Shown here: positions 1 through 8,628 of the stretch, piece after piece
Numbering within the stretch: position 1 is the stretch's first letter
How the letters are laid out: each line of letters opens with the position of its first letter
Source of the DNA: Firmicutes bacterium UBA4882
GTDB taxonomy: Bacteria; Bacillota; UBA4882
Assembly: GCA_002399265.1 (NCBI GenBank)
Contig: DHDG01000069.1
Coordinates: forward strand, 413-52,789
Direction: 5' to 3'
Length of the DNA stretch: 52,377 nucleotides
Notes under the pieces: generated by a model
What the model was told of the DNA's origin: nothing
The model's input: the letters and a program-made list of their open reading frames with translations, nothing else
The model's database searches: none
Position numbers and translations under genes: made by a program

Positions 1-599
1 GTTTCGCCGACATTCGTAATTATGCCAGCGTTTGGATTGGCAATCGCAGCCAGTTTGCGGATCTGTCCGGTACCGCGCATACCCATCTCCAGTACGCAAG
101 CGCCGTAGGAATGATCCAACTTAAACAGAGTTAAGGGCAGACCTAGTTCATTATTATAGTTGCCTTCATTCTTGAGCGTTTTCCACTGTTGCCCAAGGAT
201 GGCGGCAGTTATTTCCTTGGTAGTAGTCTTTCCCACGCTGCCGGTGATGGCAACAGTCGAGAGATGAAAGCGCTTACGATGAAATTCAGCCAGTTGCCCC
301 AGCGCTTGTGTGGCGTCTTCCACTCGTACGGTAAAGAAGCCGGGCGGCATTGCGGCCCCGGCCGAGTCTGGGAGCGGTTCAGTAATCAAAGCACCTACCG
401 CGCCTTTTTGAGCAGCCGCCTGAATAAACTCATGCCCGTCACGGCGCTCGCCTTTGAGACACACGAATAAGTCGCCTGCTGACGTCGTCCGGCTGTCAAT
501 CGATACTCCGGCAACTTCCGCAACGATACCGTTGCCGCTGTCGGGCTGCAGAGTCCCTCCGGTAAGGTCGGCGATTTGCGGTGCACTAAACAGTACCAT
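1..599 (-). CDS. murF: UDP-N-acetylmuramoyl-tripeptide--D-alanyl-D-alanine ligase, 5' part
   Basis: This is the N-terminal part (about 199 residues) of MurF, the cytoplasmic ligase that adds D-Ala-D-Ala to the UDP-MurNAc tripeptide using ATP. Translation of the minus strand shows the Mur-ligase N-terminal domain (DSRTTSAGDLFVCLKGERRD near residue 35) followed by the ATP-binding P-loop GSVGKTTTKE and then NEGNYNNELGLPLTL, both typical of MurF. The gene is cut by the window edge. Its ATG overlaps the TAA of murE by one base (TAATG), which indicates translational coupling in the division/cell-wall cluster. The family assignment is firm; nothing can be said about the C-terminal half. Confidence 0.93.
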   Translation of the reverse strand, partial: MVLFSAPQIADLTGGTLQPDSGNGIVAEVAGVSIDSRTTSAGDLFVCLKGERRDGHEFIQAAAQKGAVGALITEPLPDSAGAAMPPGFFTVRVEDATQALGQLAEFHRKRFHLSTVAITGSVGKTTTKEITAAILGQQWKTLKNEGNYNNELGLPLTLFKLDHSYGACVLEMGMRGTGQIRKLAAIANPNAGIITNVGE

Positions 600-2077
600 T
601 ATGACAAGGCCTCCAATGCTGCGCGTACCACTTCCCGGTCATCAAAATGAATCGTGCGGTCGCGCAGTATTTGATATGTTTCATGCCCTTTGCCAGCGAT
701 CACAACAATGTCCTCCGGCCGCTGCCGGTTGATGGCATAGTGAATCGCCTCTTGGCGATCAGCGATTACGGTATATTGGCCAGCCTCTTTACCGCCGCTA
801 ATCACCCCAGGGATAATCTCATCCAGGATCATGGCGGGATCTTCCGTACGCGGATTATCGGAAGTAATCACTACGTAATCGGCCAATTGCGCTGCGACAT
901 GCCCCATAACCGGTCGCTTACTGCGATCGCGGTCCCCGCCACAGCCAAAGACGACAATCACTCTGCCACAGCTAATTTCCCTGGCGGTTTGCAGCACATT
1001 TTCCAGGCTGTCGGCTGTATGAGCATAATCAACGATTACTGTGCGGCCCATACTGTTGGGCACCCGCTCAAAACGCCCGGGTACGCCGGGTAGTGCTTCC
1101 AAACCGCGACTGATTGCTTCAGGCGCAATCCCCTCTGCGATCATGGCTGTGATTACGCCCAGAGCATTATAGATGTTAAACTTGCCGGCCAGATGCATTT
1201 TAATTGGAAAGGACTGCTGCGGAGTTACGACTGTGAAGTGTGAGCTTCCCGGGCCCAGCACGAGGTCCGTAGCGTAGAAATCAGACTGCTTCCTGCCCTG
1301 AATGCCATAGGTGAAAATCCTGCAACGACAGGCTTCCAGGAATGCGGACGCGCTCGGACTGTCAATGTTGATCACAGCGTAAGCATCCGGACTCAGTAAT
1401 TCAAAAAAGCGCACCTTAGCTTTTAAATATTCGTCAAAAGTTTTGTGAAAATCAAGATGATCAGAGGTAATATTGGTGAAAATACCGCCCGCGAAATCGC
1501 ACCTGGCGATCCGGTTCAATGCGACGGCATGCGATGAAACTTCCATAGCAACGTGGGAAACCCCGGCGCTTACCATTTGCGCCAGCAAGGCCTGCAGGTC
1601 GGGCGAAACCGGCGTAGTATTTCTGGACGGAACCTCCTGATCGCCCACGATATTGCGGATGGTTCCAATCAACCCACCTTTGTATCCTGCGGCTTCGTAA
1701 ATTGATTTGCACATGTAGGTGGAGGTTGTCTTGCCTTTGGTACCGATGATCCCAAGCAACCGCAGTTTTCCCGAGGGGTGTTCATAGAAAATATCACTGA
1801 TTGAGGCCATCGCCGCAACCGTTGAATCCGTCTGTACAACTGTCAGGCCAGCGGGAAATGACCGGTCTTCCTGAATCAAAACAGCGGCTGCCCCTGCGCG
1901 GGCCGCTTCCGCTATATAATCGTGCCCATCCGAGTGATATCCCTTGACACAGATGAACAAATCTCCGTGTTTAACCTGCCGGGAGTCGTGCGCGATTCCA
2001 CTGATTTGGATGTTGGGGTCTCCCTGCCGAACACAGGCACCAATGCCAATCAATAATTCAGATAATTGCAAGATCAA
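599..2077 (-). CDS. murE: UDP-N-acetylmuramoyl-L-alanyl-D-glutamate--2,6-diaminopimelate ligase
   Basis: MurE adds the third stem-peptide residue to UDP-MurNAc-L-Ala-D-Glu in the cytoplasm with ATP. The 492-residue protein has the N-terminal Mur domain, the P-loop GTKGKTTST (residues 112-120), the central-domain signature EVSSHAVALNR (about 179-189) and the C-terminal motif DNPR (407-410). In this family DNPR marks specificity for meso-diaminopimelate rather than lysine, so the organism should have DAP-type peptidoglycan. The start is a TTG. The first one, at 2077, lies only about one base after a GGGGTGA ribosome site, whereas the second TTG at 2071 is better spaced, so translation may begin there. 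The gene sits between the PASTA PBP and murF. Confidence 0.95.
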   Translation of the reverse strand: MILQLSELLIGIGACVRQGDPNIQISGIAHDSRQVKHGDLFICVKGYHSDGHDYIAEAARAGAAAVLIQEDRSFPAGLTVVQTDSTVAAMASISDIFYEHPSGKLRLLGIIGTKGKTTSTYMCKSIYEAAGYKGGLIGTIRNIVGDQEVPSRNTTPVSPDLQALLAQMVSAGVSHVAMEVSSHAVALNRIARCDFAGGIFTNITSDHLDFHKTFDEYLKAKVRFFELLSPDAYAVINIDSPSASAFLEACRCRIFTYGIQGRKQSDFYATDLVLGPGSSHFTVVTPQQSFPIKMHLAGKFNIYNALGVITAMIAEGIAPEAISRGLEALPGVPGRFERVPNSMGRTVIVDYAHTADSLENVLQTAREISCGRVIVVFGCGGDRDRSKRPVMGHVAAQLADYVVITSDNPRTEDPAMILDEIIPGVISGGKEAGQYTVIADRQEAIHYAINRQRPEDIVVIAGKGHETYQILRDRTIHFDDREVVRAALEALS

Positions 2078-2164
2078 TCACCCCATATTATTCTTAGTAG
2101 AGAACGGTCCAAATATCCATTATTGGCAAGAAAAGGCGCACCGCACATTAATCAAAGGCGCGCT

Positions 2165-4267
2165 TTAATCGTTGATCTGAGGCCGGAAGCTCACTTGTAC
2201 ACGGGCTCCAATTGGTAACCGCGTCCCGGCCGCCGGATGCTGCGCATGAGCTGTTCCTCCGCCTGTGGCAGACAGCACCAAACCCAGTGCTTTCAACCGC
2301 GCGTTTACTTCGGAAACGCCCAGCCCCGAAAAGTCAGGAACTTCAACAAAGCCTTTGCCGTCCATCTTTTCGCGGCCGCTGAAATACAACAGCACTTGGG
2401 TTCCAGGCTTGACTGCCGCCCCAGACTTCGGAAACTGGTCTGTTACAATGCCGCCGCTCCCAATCAGACGCCATGACAGGCCACTCTTAGCCAGCGCTGC
2501 CTGGGCATCACCCAAATTACCCGGCAATTTAGGGACCGTCACGTTCTTGCCAGGTGTATCACTCTGCCCGATGGCAGTACGCGGCAGAACCTGCAGATAA
2601 CGGAGTGCGTCATGCATTACCGCCCCGAATACCGGCCCAGCCAAAACGCCGCCGTATTTAATGGGAGTCTGCGGTTCGTCCAGGATCACGATCATTGCGA
2701 TGCAGGGATCATCAGCTGGTGCAAAACCGACAAAGGATGCGATGCGTTCTTCCCCGTAGCGGCCACCCTTCGGTTTTTGGGCGGTACCGGTTTTGCCGGC
2801 TACACGGTAGCCTTCCAGATAGGCACGATTACCGGAACCGTTTACTACAACAGACTCCAGCAAAGTACGCACTGTAGCGGCGGTTTTCTCAGAAATGACC
2901 TGCCGCACTGCCTTCGGTTCGTTTTTCGTATGAACCGTACCGTCCGGATTGTGAATTTCCTTGATTAAGTATGGCTGCATCAGTAGGCCGTCATTAGCAA
3001 TCGCACATACGGCCGTAAGCATCTGCAGTGGGGTAACAGAAATGCCCTGTCCAAAACCAATATTCGCCAGTTCAACCGGACCGACATACTTCTTATTCAT
3101 CAGCTGACCGCGGGCTTCCCCCGGAAAGTCGATCCCAGTTGTCTTGCCGAAACCGAAGGCCTCCAAGTAGCGATAAAAACTATCAACGCCCAGTTTCAAT
3201 GAGAGAGAAGCAAAAACCGGGTTACAAGAGTTCTCCACCGCCTCGGTAAACGTCTGGCTGCCATGGCCGCCAGCCTTCCAACAGTGAATATTGCGATCCT
3301 CAACCCGGATAAAGCCCGGATCAAAGAAAGTCGTTTCCGGTGTGACTGCCCCTTCCTCAATGGCCGCGGCCGTTGTAAATACTTTAAACGTCGAGCCGGG
3401 CTCATATTGGTCGGTCAACATGAAATTGCGCCGGTTTTCAGAAGGGAAATCATTATAGTTAGTGGGATCAAAGGCCGGACGCAGTGCGGATGCAAGAATT
3501 TCACCGGTTCGCGGATCCATCATCAGAATCAATCCGCGCCTGGAACTGGTGTCCTGCATGGCCTTATCCAGTTCACGTTCACTCATGGCCTGCAAGAATT
3601 CGTCAATCGTCAGAACGATGTTACTGCCATCGATAGGTGGTGTATAGGTCTTTTCCCCGCCTGGGATATGCAGCCCCGAAGTGTCAAACTCAGCCATATC
3701 GCTGCCAGGCGTGCCGCGTAAAATTTCATCGTAATACTTTTCCAGCCCTTCCAATCCTTGGTTATCAATTCCCGCAATACCAAGCAGGTGCGCTGCCAGC
3801 ATTTCTTTAGGGTAGCTGCGTTCAGAACGGACCGTTACGCTGATCCCCGGCAGACGGGACAGGTTTTGGCGGATCTGGTCAGCCTGTTCCGGTGTGATGC
3901 GGCGCTTAATCCAGACATACATCGCTTGTTTATCAAGTAATTTGCGAATCGCAGCAGTCTCAGTCTGCAGAATGCTGCCCAAGAGCTGGGCAACCGCGTC
4001 CGGATCGGTCACTTCACGCGGGTTACAGATTACCCCGTCTGAATGCACACTGATCGCCAGCTTGCGCCCGTTCCGATCCAAAATGGCGCCGCGCTTAGGA
4101 TCAACAGCAATGCGACGGTAACGCTGATCCAGCGCTTCCTGCTGAAAGCGATTGCCAGCGATTATTTGCAGATAAAAAAGCCGTAGGCCTAAAAGCAGAA
4201 AAACCGCCGTTAATCCGAGCAATAAAACGGCGGCCCGGCGTCGGGCGGTAATACTAGTCTGTGCCAC
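2165..4267 (-). CDS. Class B penicillin-binding protein with two PASTA domains (FtsI/SpoVD type)
   Basis: This is a membrane-anchored transpeptidase that cross-links septal or spore-cortex peptidoglycan. Numbered from the longer ATG reading (4336), a TM helix lies at about 37-58, the PBP dimerisation domain follows, and the transpeptidase domain carries STFK (315-318), SCN (370-372) and KTGT (515-518). Two PASTA domains follow at about 603-655 and 662-718. I prefer the GTG at 4267 (about 700 residues) because GGAGTGGGAG lies just upstream; the ATG at 4336 has no clear ribosome site. The gene sits between ftsL and murE. Bacillus-type genomes often have two such PBPs here (PbpB and SpoVD), but this cluster has one, so it may be the division enzyme, SpoVD, or serve both roles. 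Confidence 0.92.
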   Translation of the reverse strand: MAQTSITARRRAAVLLLGLTAVFLLLGLRLFYLQIIAGNRFQQEALDQRYRRIAVDPKRGAILDRNGRKLAISVHSDGVICNPREVTDPDAVAQLLGSILQTETAAIRKLLDKQAMYVWIKRRITPEQADQIRQNLSRLPGISVTVRSERSYPKEMLAAHLLGIAGIDNQGLEGLEKYYDEILRGTPGSDMAEFDTSGLHIPGGEKTYTPPIDGSNIVLTIDEFLQAMSERELDKAMQDTSSRRGLILMMDPRTGEILASALRPAFDPTNYNDFPSENRRNFMLTDQYEPGSTFKVFTTAAAIEEGAVTPETTFFDPGFIRVEDRNIHCWKAGGHGSQTFTEAVENSCNPVFASLSLKLGVDSFYRYLEAFGFGKTTGIDFPGEARGQLMNKKYVGPVELANIGFGQGISVTPLQMLTAVCAIANDGLLMQPYLIKEIHNPDGTVHTKNEPKAVRQVISEKTAATVRTLLESVVVNGSGNRAYLEGYRVAGKTGTAQKPKGGRYGEERIASFVGFAPADDPCIAMIVILDEPQTPIKYGGVLAGPVFGAVMHDALRYLQVLPRTAIGQSDTPGKNVTVPKLPGNLGDAQAALAKSGLSWRLIGSGGIVTDQFPKSGAAVKPGTQVLLYFSGREKMDGKGFVEVPDFSGLGVSEVNARLKALGLVLSATGGGTAHAQHPAAGTRLPIGARVQVSFRPQIND

Positions 4268-4365
4268 AGAATTCACTCCCACTCCAATGAGGATCCGGCA
4301 GGTGATCGATCGTCTCTTTTCATAAATACCAAACATCCCGCCCTATCCCTCTGTCAAGGAGCAAA

Positions 4366-4875
4366 TTATTCTCCCATACTGGCTTGGGCATAGCCGATCG
4401 AAGCAATCCATCGGCCTATTTTTGCGATCATCGATTCGCTCTTTTTCTCACGCAAATCTCCTGGCCGGGTAGCTGGCATAGACATTGGTCCATCGTCAAA
4501 AGGCAGAGCCGCTACAACGACCTGAGAACTATCAATTTCCATCTGCAATTTCCCTTTAGCTTCAGCCTCTATTTTATCAAAAGAACTCAGTTTGGCAATT
4601 TGAACTTCATATTGTTCCTGCTGCATCTGCAAGTCAGCCAGTTGGCCTTCCAGCTCCGCGATCTCGAGACTAGCTGCGACTGCCGAAGTTGAAAAAGCCA
4701 CATAAACCAAGGCCAGAGCCACAGTCATTGCCAGCAGTAGCAAATAGGTGGCCACAAATTTGCGGGTGAAAAATGGCTTTTTGCCATTATTGGTCCGCGT
4801 CCGGCCGGACTTTGTTGTTTCAAATCCATTTCTTTGACTTGGGTTTTCAAGTTTTCTGGCGTTAGCTGTTTCCAT
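4366..4875 (-). CDS. ftsL: FtsL-like cell division protein
   Basis: This is a small bitopic protein of 169 residues. It has a basic cytoplasmic N-terminus, one TM helix at about residues 40-65 (VATYLLLLAMTVALALVYVA) and an extracytoplasmic coiled coil (LEIAELEGQLADLQMQQEQY and following, about 71-110). That architecture matches FtsL/DivIC-type scaffolds that recruit FtsW and FtsI to the septum. Sequence identity in this family is low, so the call rests on architecture and on position between rsmH and the PASTA PBP, where ftsL is found in Firmicutes. The C-terminal 50 residues after the coil are not recognised. The ATG follows GGGAGG by about ten bases. Confidence 0.82.
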   Translation of the reverse strand: METANARKLENPSQRNGFETTKSGRTRTNNGKKPFFTRKFVATYLLLLAMTVALALVYVAFSTSAVAASLEIAELEGQLADLQMQQEQYEVQIAKLSSFDKIEAEAKGKLQMEIDSSQVVVAALPFDDGPMSMPATRPGDLREKKSESMIAKIGRWIASIGYAQASMGE

Positions 4876-4896
4876 TATTATGCACGCCTCCCCGAT

Positions 4897-5901
4897 CTAT
4901 TCCGGCTTAATCGATATTCTCTCCGCAGCTCTCAGTTTGGCGCTGCGGGCCCGCGGATTGTTTTCTAACTCTGCGGCCTCAGGAGTAACCGGTTTTTTAG
5001 TCAAGATTTTGAGTCCGATTGCTGGGCTACCGTCAGTGGCGCTAACGCTGGTGTCGGCGTTGGCGTCGGTGCCGGTGGCAAGGTCCTTATAGCGGTTAGA
5101 ATGGCCGCCCGAAAAGGCAAAGTCTTTGAAAACTTGTTTGACCACCCGATCTTCCAGAGAATGAAAAGAGATTGCTACGACCCGTCCGCCTGGGAGCAGC
5201 AGCTGCGGAACTTTCCGGATGGTCTCTTCCAGGATCTCGATTTCGCGGTTGATTGCAATACGCAGAGCCTGAAAGGTCCGCTTAGCCGGATGCGGGCCGG
5301 AACGTCTGGCAGCGGCCGGAATTGCCGCCTTAATTATGTCAACAAGCTCACCGGTAGTCCGAATCGGTTTGCGGGTGCGCGCCTCCACTATGAACTGCGC
5401 GATGCGCCGGGACCAACGTTCCTCTCCATAATCCCAGATCAGTTTGGCCAGTTCGTCAGCACTGAGTGAGTTGACCAGGTCCGCCGCTGTTTGGGGGTTT
5501 TCCTGGTCCATGCGCATATCAAGCGGCGCATCTGCCATATAGCTGAAACCGCGTTCGGCCACGTCGAGCTGCGGCGAGGAAACGCCGAGATCAAACAGAA
5601 TTCCGTCTGCCCCTTGCCACCCAAGCTCGGCCAATAATTCCGGGAGGGCAGCAAAATTAGCATGTCTAGTAATCAGGGATCCCTGGTATTCAGCCAGTGC
5701 TGTCTGGGCGTTAATCAGGGCGTTTTCATCCTGGTCGATACCGAGCACTTGTCCATTGGGAGTACACTTTTCAAGGATGGCACGAGTGTGGCCAGCACCG
5801 CCAAGGGTGCAATCCACATAGCGCCCGCCCGGCTTGGGATCCAGAAAGTTAATTGCTTCATGAAGCAAAACGGTTTTATGTTCGAAAAGCTGTTCGCTCA
5901 A
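4897..5901 (-). CDS. rsmH: 16S rRNA (cytosine(1402)-N(4))-methyltransferase
   Basis: RsmH (MraW) methylates N4 of C1402 in the 16S rRNA decoding centre using SAM. The 334-residue protein shows the family N-terminus (HKTVLLHEAINFL), the SAM-binding segment DCTLGGAGHT, the motif LFDLGVSSPQLD and the C-terminal FHSLEDRVVKQ. Near the C-terminus there is a low-complexity Ala/Thr/Asp segment (about 280-297) before the conserved LTKKPVTPEAAE. The start is a TTG at 5901, seven bases after GGAGT. It is the second gene of the mraZ-led cluster, as in many bacteria. Confidence 0.96.
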   Translation of the reverse strand: MSEQLFEHKTVLLHEAINFLDPKPGGRYVDCTLGGAGHTRAILEKCTPNGQVLGIDQDENALINAQTALAEYQGSLITRHANFAALPELLAELGWQGADGILFDLGVSSPQLDVAERGFSYMADAPLDMRMDQENPQTAADLVNSLSADELAKLIWDYGEERWSRRIAQFIVEARTRKPIRTTGELVDIIKAAIPAAARRSGPHPAKRTFQALRIAINREIEILEETIRKVPQLLLPGGRVVAISFHSLEDRVVKQVFKDFAFSGGHSNRYKDLATGTDANADTSVSATDGSPAIGLKILTKKPVTPEAAELENNPRARSAKLRAAERISIKPE

Positions 5902-5941
5902 GTGATCAACTCCGTCATATCAGATCCCGAGGCGACGCAGG

Positions 5942-6373
5942 TCAGATCCCGAGAGAAACAATCGATTCAGCAATCTCTTCATAGGATTCTTCCGCTTCCG
6001 CCGCATAATTCTCCCAACGTTCTTTACCCCAGATTTCAATTCTGGTTGAAACCCCAATCACAAACAATTCTTTTTCTATGGCGGCGTGATCGCGCAGATT
6101 CTGCGGAACGAGTACGCGGCCTTGAGAATCCAACTCTGCTTCAACCGCACCGGAAAAAAGCATACGGACAAAAGCCCTGGCATCCGCTTTGGCGGTCGGA
6201 AGGGCTTTCACTTTTTCCTCAAGCACACGCCATTCGCCTAGCGGGTAAACGAATAAGCAGTGATCGAGGCCTCTAGTGATTATGAACTTTTCTCCCAATT
6301 CCTCTCGAAAGCGGGCCGGCATAATTAAACGGCCCTTAGCATCGAGAGCATGGAGGTATTCGCCCATAAACAT
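5942..6373 (-). CDS. mraZ: Transcriptional regulator MraZ
   Basis: MraZ is a DNA-binding regulator of the division and cell-wall cluster, built from two AbrB-like SpoVT repeats that form a ring. I place the start at the ATG at 6373 because GGAGG lies eight bases upstream and the resulting 143-residue protein begins with the family N-terminus MFMGEYLHALDAKGRLIMP. The two half-repeats are visible as DAKGRLIMPARFRE and DSQGRVLVPQNLRD. An in-frame ATG further upstream (6433) would place the putative operator inside the coding region and is rejected. MraZ is first in its operon and probably represses itself through the boxes just upstream. Confidence 0.96.
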   Translation of the reverse strand: MFMGEYLHALDAKGRLIMPARFREELGEKFIITRGLDHCLFVYPLGEWRVLEEKVKALPTAKADARAFVRMLFSGAVEAELDSQGRVLVPQNLRDHAAIEKELFVIGVSTRIEIWGKERWENYAAEAEESYEEIAESIVSLGI

Positions 6374-6395
6374 CTTTGCCGTCCTCCGATGCTTT

Positions 6396-6433
6396 CCCCC
6401 ACTTTGCTCCACTCGACTCCACTTATATGCCAC
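6396..6433 (-). promoter_or_regulatory. Putative MraZ operator: four GTGG boxes
   Basis: On the minus strand four GTGG cores follow each other 23-60 bases upstream of the mraZ ATG. The plus-strand CCAC positions are 6399, 6409, 6419 and 6430, so the spacing is 10, 10 and 11 bases. Three boxes share the longer form AAGTGG or GAGTGG. Direct repeats at about one helical turn upstream of mraZ are the known MraZ binding pattern. A core promoter could not be placed with confidence in the upstream AT-rich stretch. Confidence 0.75.
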
Positions 6434-6490
6434 ATTTCTCTACTTCGACCCGTTTCCCTCCTTTTCGAAATAATTTTCTAAAATATTTGT

Positions 6491-6568
6491 GACACAGGGG
6501 GACGGTTCTTCTGTGTCATTTTGTCTTGGCCACCTGTTGGTGACACAGAAGAACCGTCCCCCTGTGTC
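6491..6568. repeat. Nested palindromic repeat, copy A
   Basis: Two 28-bp arms (6491-6518 and 6541-6568) are perfect reverse complements around a 22-bp centre. Each arm is itself a small palindrome: GACACAG and CTGTGTC flank the core GGGGACGGTTCT. The core recurs in copies B, C and D in this window. The element lies between the mraZ promoter region and the DUF1540 genes and could also fold as a strong RNA hairpin on either strand. No transposase is adjacent. Confidence 0.9.
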
Positions 6569-6636
6569 CTCAACCCTGCCGGGATGAATAATTGCAGACC
6601 GCCAGGACGAAAACTAAAGCAATGGGAGGGATCCTG

Positions 6637-6801
6637 ATGACAGAAATCAATTGTTCCGTAAAACACTGTATCCATAACCTGAATAACAAAGAAATGTGCG
6701 AATTGAAATCTATCATGGTGATCGTTCCGGAGCGGAAAAAGGGAACTGATGATAGCGGCTGCGGTGATTTTGAACCAGCTGAAGGCTCATTGGAGGGATG
6801 A
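6637..6801 (+). CDS. Small Cys-rich DUF1540-type protein A
   Basis: This 54-residue protein has the Cys pattern of DUF1540: CSVKHC near the N-terminus, then C20 (MCEL) and a late Cys in SGCGDFEP. Four Cys at this spacing suggest a small metal-binding fold, but the role of the family is unknown to me. The start at 6637 is supported by GGAGG seven bases upstream; an ATG further upstream (6592) lacks a ribosome site. The stop is followed directly by a second DUF1540 gene with only two bases between them, so the two are co-translated. The pair is bracketed by nested palindrome copies A and B. Confidence 0.8.
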   Translation: MTEINCSVKHCIHNLNNKEMCELKSIMVIVPERKKGTDDSGCGDFEPAEGSLEG

Positions 6802-6803
6802 AG

Positions 6804-6980
6804 ATGGATCGCGATGAAACTGTAGACTATGATGTCGTAAAGTGCAAGGTTAAAGAATGCGTCTATAACGATCACGATGATGAAATCTGTGAACTGGAAG
6901 CCATTAAAATTGGACCGGACGGCTTAGGCGATACTGATTGCATGAGCTTTGAATCATCCAAGCGGAAGGACTATAAGTAA
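6804..6980 (+). CDS. Small Cys-rich DUF1540-type protein B
   Basis: This 58-residue protein is a paralogue of the preceding one: CKVKECVYN, EICELEAIKI and DTDCMSFES keep the same four Cys at the same spacing. I choose the ATG at 6804, six bases after GGAGGG, over the ATG at 6798, which is too close to that site. It is acidic, with a short Lys-rich tail. Tandem DUF1540 genes of diverged sequence suggest duplication followed by specialisation; metal binding is inferred from the Cys pattern only. Confidence 0.8.
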   Translation: MDRDETVDYDVVKCKVKECVYNDHDDEICELEAIKIGPDGLGDTDCMSFESSKRKDYK

Positions 6981-6996
6981 CACCCGATGGCACAAG

Positions 6997-7071
6997 GACA
7001 CAAGGGGACGGTTCTTTTGTGCTGCTGAGGTCCAACCGCAAAACAGCACAAAAGAACCGTCCCCTTGTGTC
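6997..7071. repeat. Nested palindromic repeat, copy B
   Basis: Arms 6997-7024 and 7044-7071 are perfect 28-bp reverse complements around a 19-bp centre. The core GGGGACGGTTCT is the same as in copy A, but the flanks are now ACACAA and TTTGTG, again complementary to each other inside the arm. It lies just after the second DUF1540 gene and 79 bp before the secreted-protein start, so in RNA it could act as a hairpin between the two units. Confidence 0.9.
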
Positions 7072-7149
7072 TATTTTTTACAGGAATTTAGTAGTAATTT
7101 GTGGAACATTGGCGCGTACGAACCAATTATATATGGAAGGAGTTCGCCA

Positions 7150-8076
7150 ATGTCACGAAAACTTTGCTTTGTTCTATGCTTTGCTATTGCCGCAACGCTA
7201 CTGGGAGTATGCGCTGAGCCTGGCGCAAGGGCTTCGGAATCAGCGAAACTCGAAATGAAGTTTAGCACCAAGGAAACCAGGGAATACTCCATATCTTTTC
7301 TCTGCGAGCGTACTTTTCCTGATAAGGCAAAACTCATTGAGTTTCAGATTCAAATGAATGTCAGGACCTTGGAAAAAGACAGAAAAGGTAATGCGAAACT
7401 GGAGTTTTCATTTCTGCCCCGAAAGCTTTATTGCTTGTCCGAGGAAGCAATCCATGAATATGACAGGTCTGCCCCGCCCGCTATCTTTGACGAACAAGTA
7501 CGCAGTTTTTTGGCTTTTGGCGGCTTGACTGTCGAGACGGTTGTCTCATCATATGGAGTCATTATCAGCAGCGACTGGAAGAATTGGAATCTACCCGAAT
7601 CATTTATGCCCATGACAGCGGAGATCACGCAATGTGTAATCTCCAATTACCTTGATAAGAATTACCTCTTTCGACTTTATCACCCCGCCGACTACGATAT
7701 ATTACGCATTGGTACTGTGTGGACCGACCCAAACATGACAGTGGGGAAATATGAATTGCCCAAACAATGGCAGCTGCTGAGTATGCAAGATAACAAAGCG
7801 CTCATTTGGCTTAACAATCATACATTCAATTTTAGGTGCCATAAGATTATGGCCACGCATCTCAACTCTATTGGTGGTTCTTATGATTACAAACAATTCG
7901 GGCAGATTTGGGTTTCACTTGATGATGGCTGGCCAATTTCCGCGGAAATGACACAAATCACGAATGCGGAATTGACTTTGTACGAAGATATTTCAATGGG
8001 AAGTATTAATGCTTCTGCGACAGGAACTACCCAACTGGAGCTACTCTCGGTTAATGGGAAGCCTTACATAAAGTAA
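7150..8076 (+). CDS. Secreted protein of unknown function
   Basis: This 308-residue protein begins with a signal peptide (MSRKLCFVLCFAIAATLLGV, probable cleavage after ARA near residue 29). The rest looks soluble and beta-rich. I recognise no domain. The ATG at 7150 has AAGGAG seven bases upstream; the reading frame is open further upstream, but that part runs through palindrome copy B and is not coding. A Cys lies near the end of the signal peptide (GVCAEP) but the residues before it are a poor lipobox, so export with type I cleavage is more likely. A terminator-like hairpin follows at 8105. Confidence 0.75.
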   Translation: MSRKLCFVLCFAIAATLLGVCAEPGARASESAKLEMKFSTKETREYSISFLCERTFPDKAKLIEFQIQMNVRTLEKDRKGNAKLEFSFLPRKLYCLSEEAIHEYDRSAPPAIFDEQVRSFLAFGGLTVETVVSSYGVIISSDWKNWNLPESFMPMTAEITQCVISNYLDKNYLFRLYHPADYDILRIGTVWTDPNMTVGKYELPKQWQLLSMQDNKALIWLNNHTFNFRCHKIMATHLNSIGGSYDYKQFGQIWVSLDDGWPISAEMTQITNAELTLYEDISMGSINASATGTTQLELLSVNGKPYIK

Positions 8077-8104
8077 TCCGGCATGTTCAAGATTAGTAAC
8101 ACAA

Positions 8105-8130
8105 GGGCGGCACAAAGACCGCCCCCTTTT
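8105..8130 (+). terminator. Intrinsic terminator after the secreted-protein gene
   Basis: GGGCGG and CCGCCC form a six-pair stem with an eight-base loop, followed by CC and TTTT. It lies 28 bases after the stop of the 7150-8076 gene. Confidence 0.75.
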
Positions 8131-8166
8131 AATGTGTTCGCATTCTGACTTCAAGCACAAGGCTTA

Positions 8167-8610
8167 TTAAATTTCTATCAAGACATTCTCATCGCTCAGA
8201 CTTAAATCGCAGTAATTCAGATCCGTTCTGTGTCTCCAGCCCTGCGATTGCCAGAAATCATTTCCAATTTGGTTTTTGCTGAAGACCAACAAGGCCAATT
8301 TATTGATGCCCTCATTTTTCATTGCGGCACATATCGCCTGAAGCAAGGCTTTGCCTATGCCTTGCCTGCGGTAATCCGTCCTGACCGCCATATGATAAAG
8401 ATAACCTCTGCGTCCGTCATGACCACTGAGTGCAATACCTATGATTTTGTGATCGATCTCCGCCACGAAATTTGTGTTGGGGTTTCTGTCGAGAAACTTG
8501 GCAATGCCGATCGGAGAATCATCCAGCCTGCGCAGGCCAACTCCCTCGGTGCCAAACCATAACTGAAACACTGCATCATAATCAGCCATTGTCATCTCAC
8601 GGATGTTCAT
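8167..8610 (-). CDS. GNAT family N-acetyltransferase
   Basis: This 147-residue enzyme should transfer an acetyl group from acetyl-CoA to an amine; the substrate is unknown. The GNAT fold is visible: N-terminal NIREMTMADYDAVFQLW, beta-4 and motif A with the pyrophosphate loop RRQGIGKALL (about residues 85-95), then NKLALLVFSKN and FWQSQGW typical of motif B. The start at 8610 is chosen because GGAGT lies nine bases upstream. A longer frame to 8685 would read through palindrome copy C, which begins 19 bases upstream of this ATG, so its promoter is probably at or beyond that repeat. Confidence 0.88.
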   Translation of the reverse strand: MNIREMTMADYDAVFQLWFGTEGVGLRRLDDSPIGIAKFLDRNPNTNFVAEIDHKIIGIALSGHDGRRGYLYHMAVRTDYRRQGIGKALLQAICAAMKNEGINKLALLVFSKNQIGNDFWQSQGWRHRTDLNYCDLSLSDENVLIEI

Positions 8611-8628
8611 TGCGTTACCACTCCTATT

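Noticed and set aside
5662..6276. 204-codon plus-strand ORF
   Set aside because: It lies antisense to rsmH and mraZ, which have clear family matches and ribosome sites; its translation is not protein-like.
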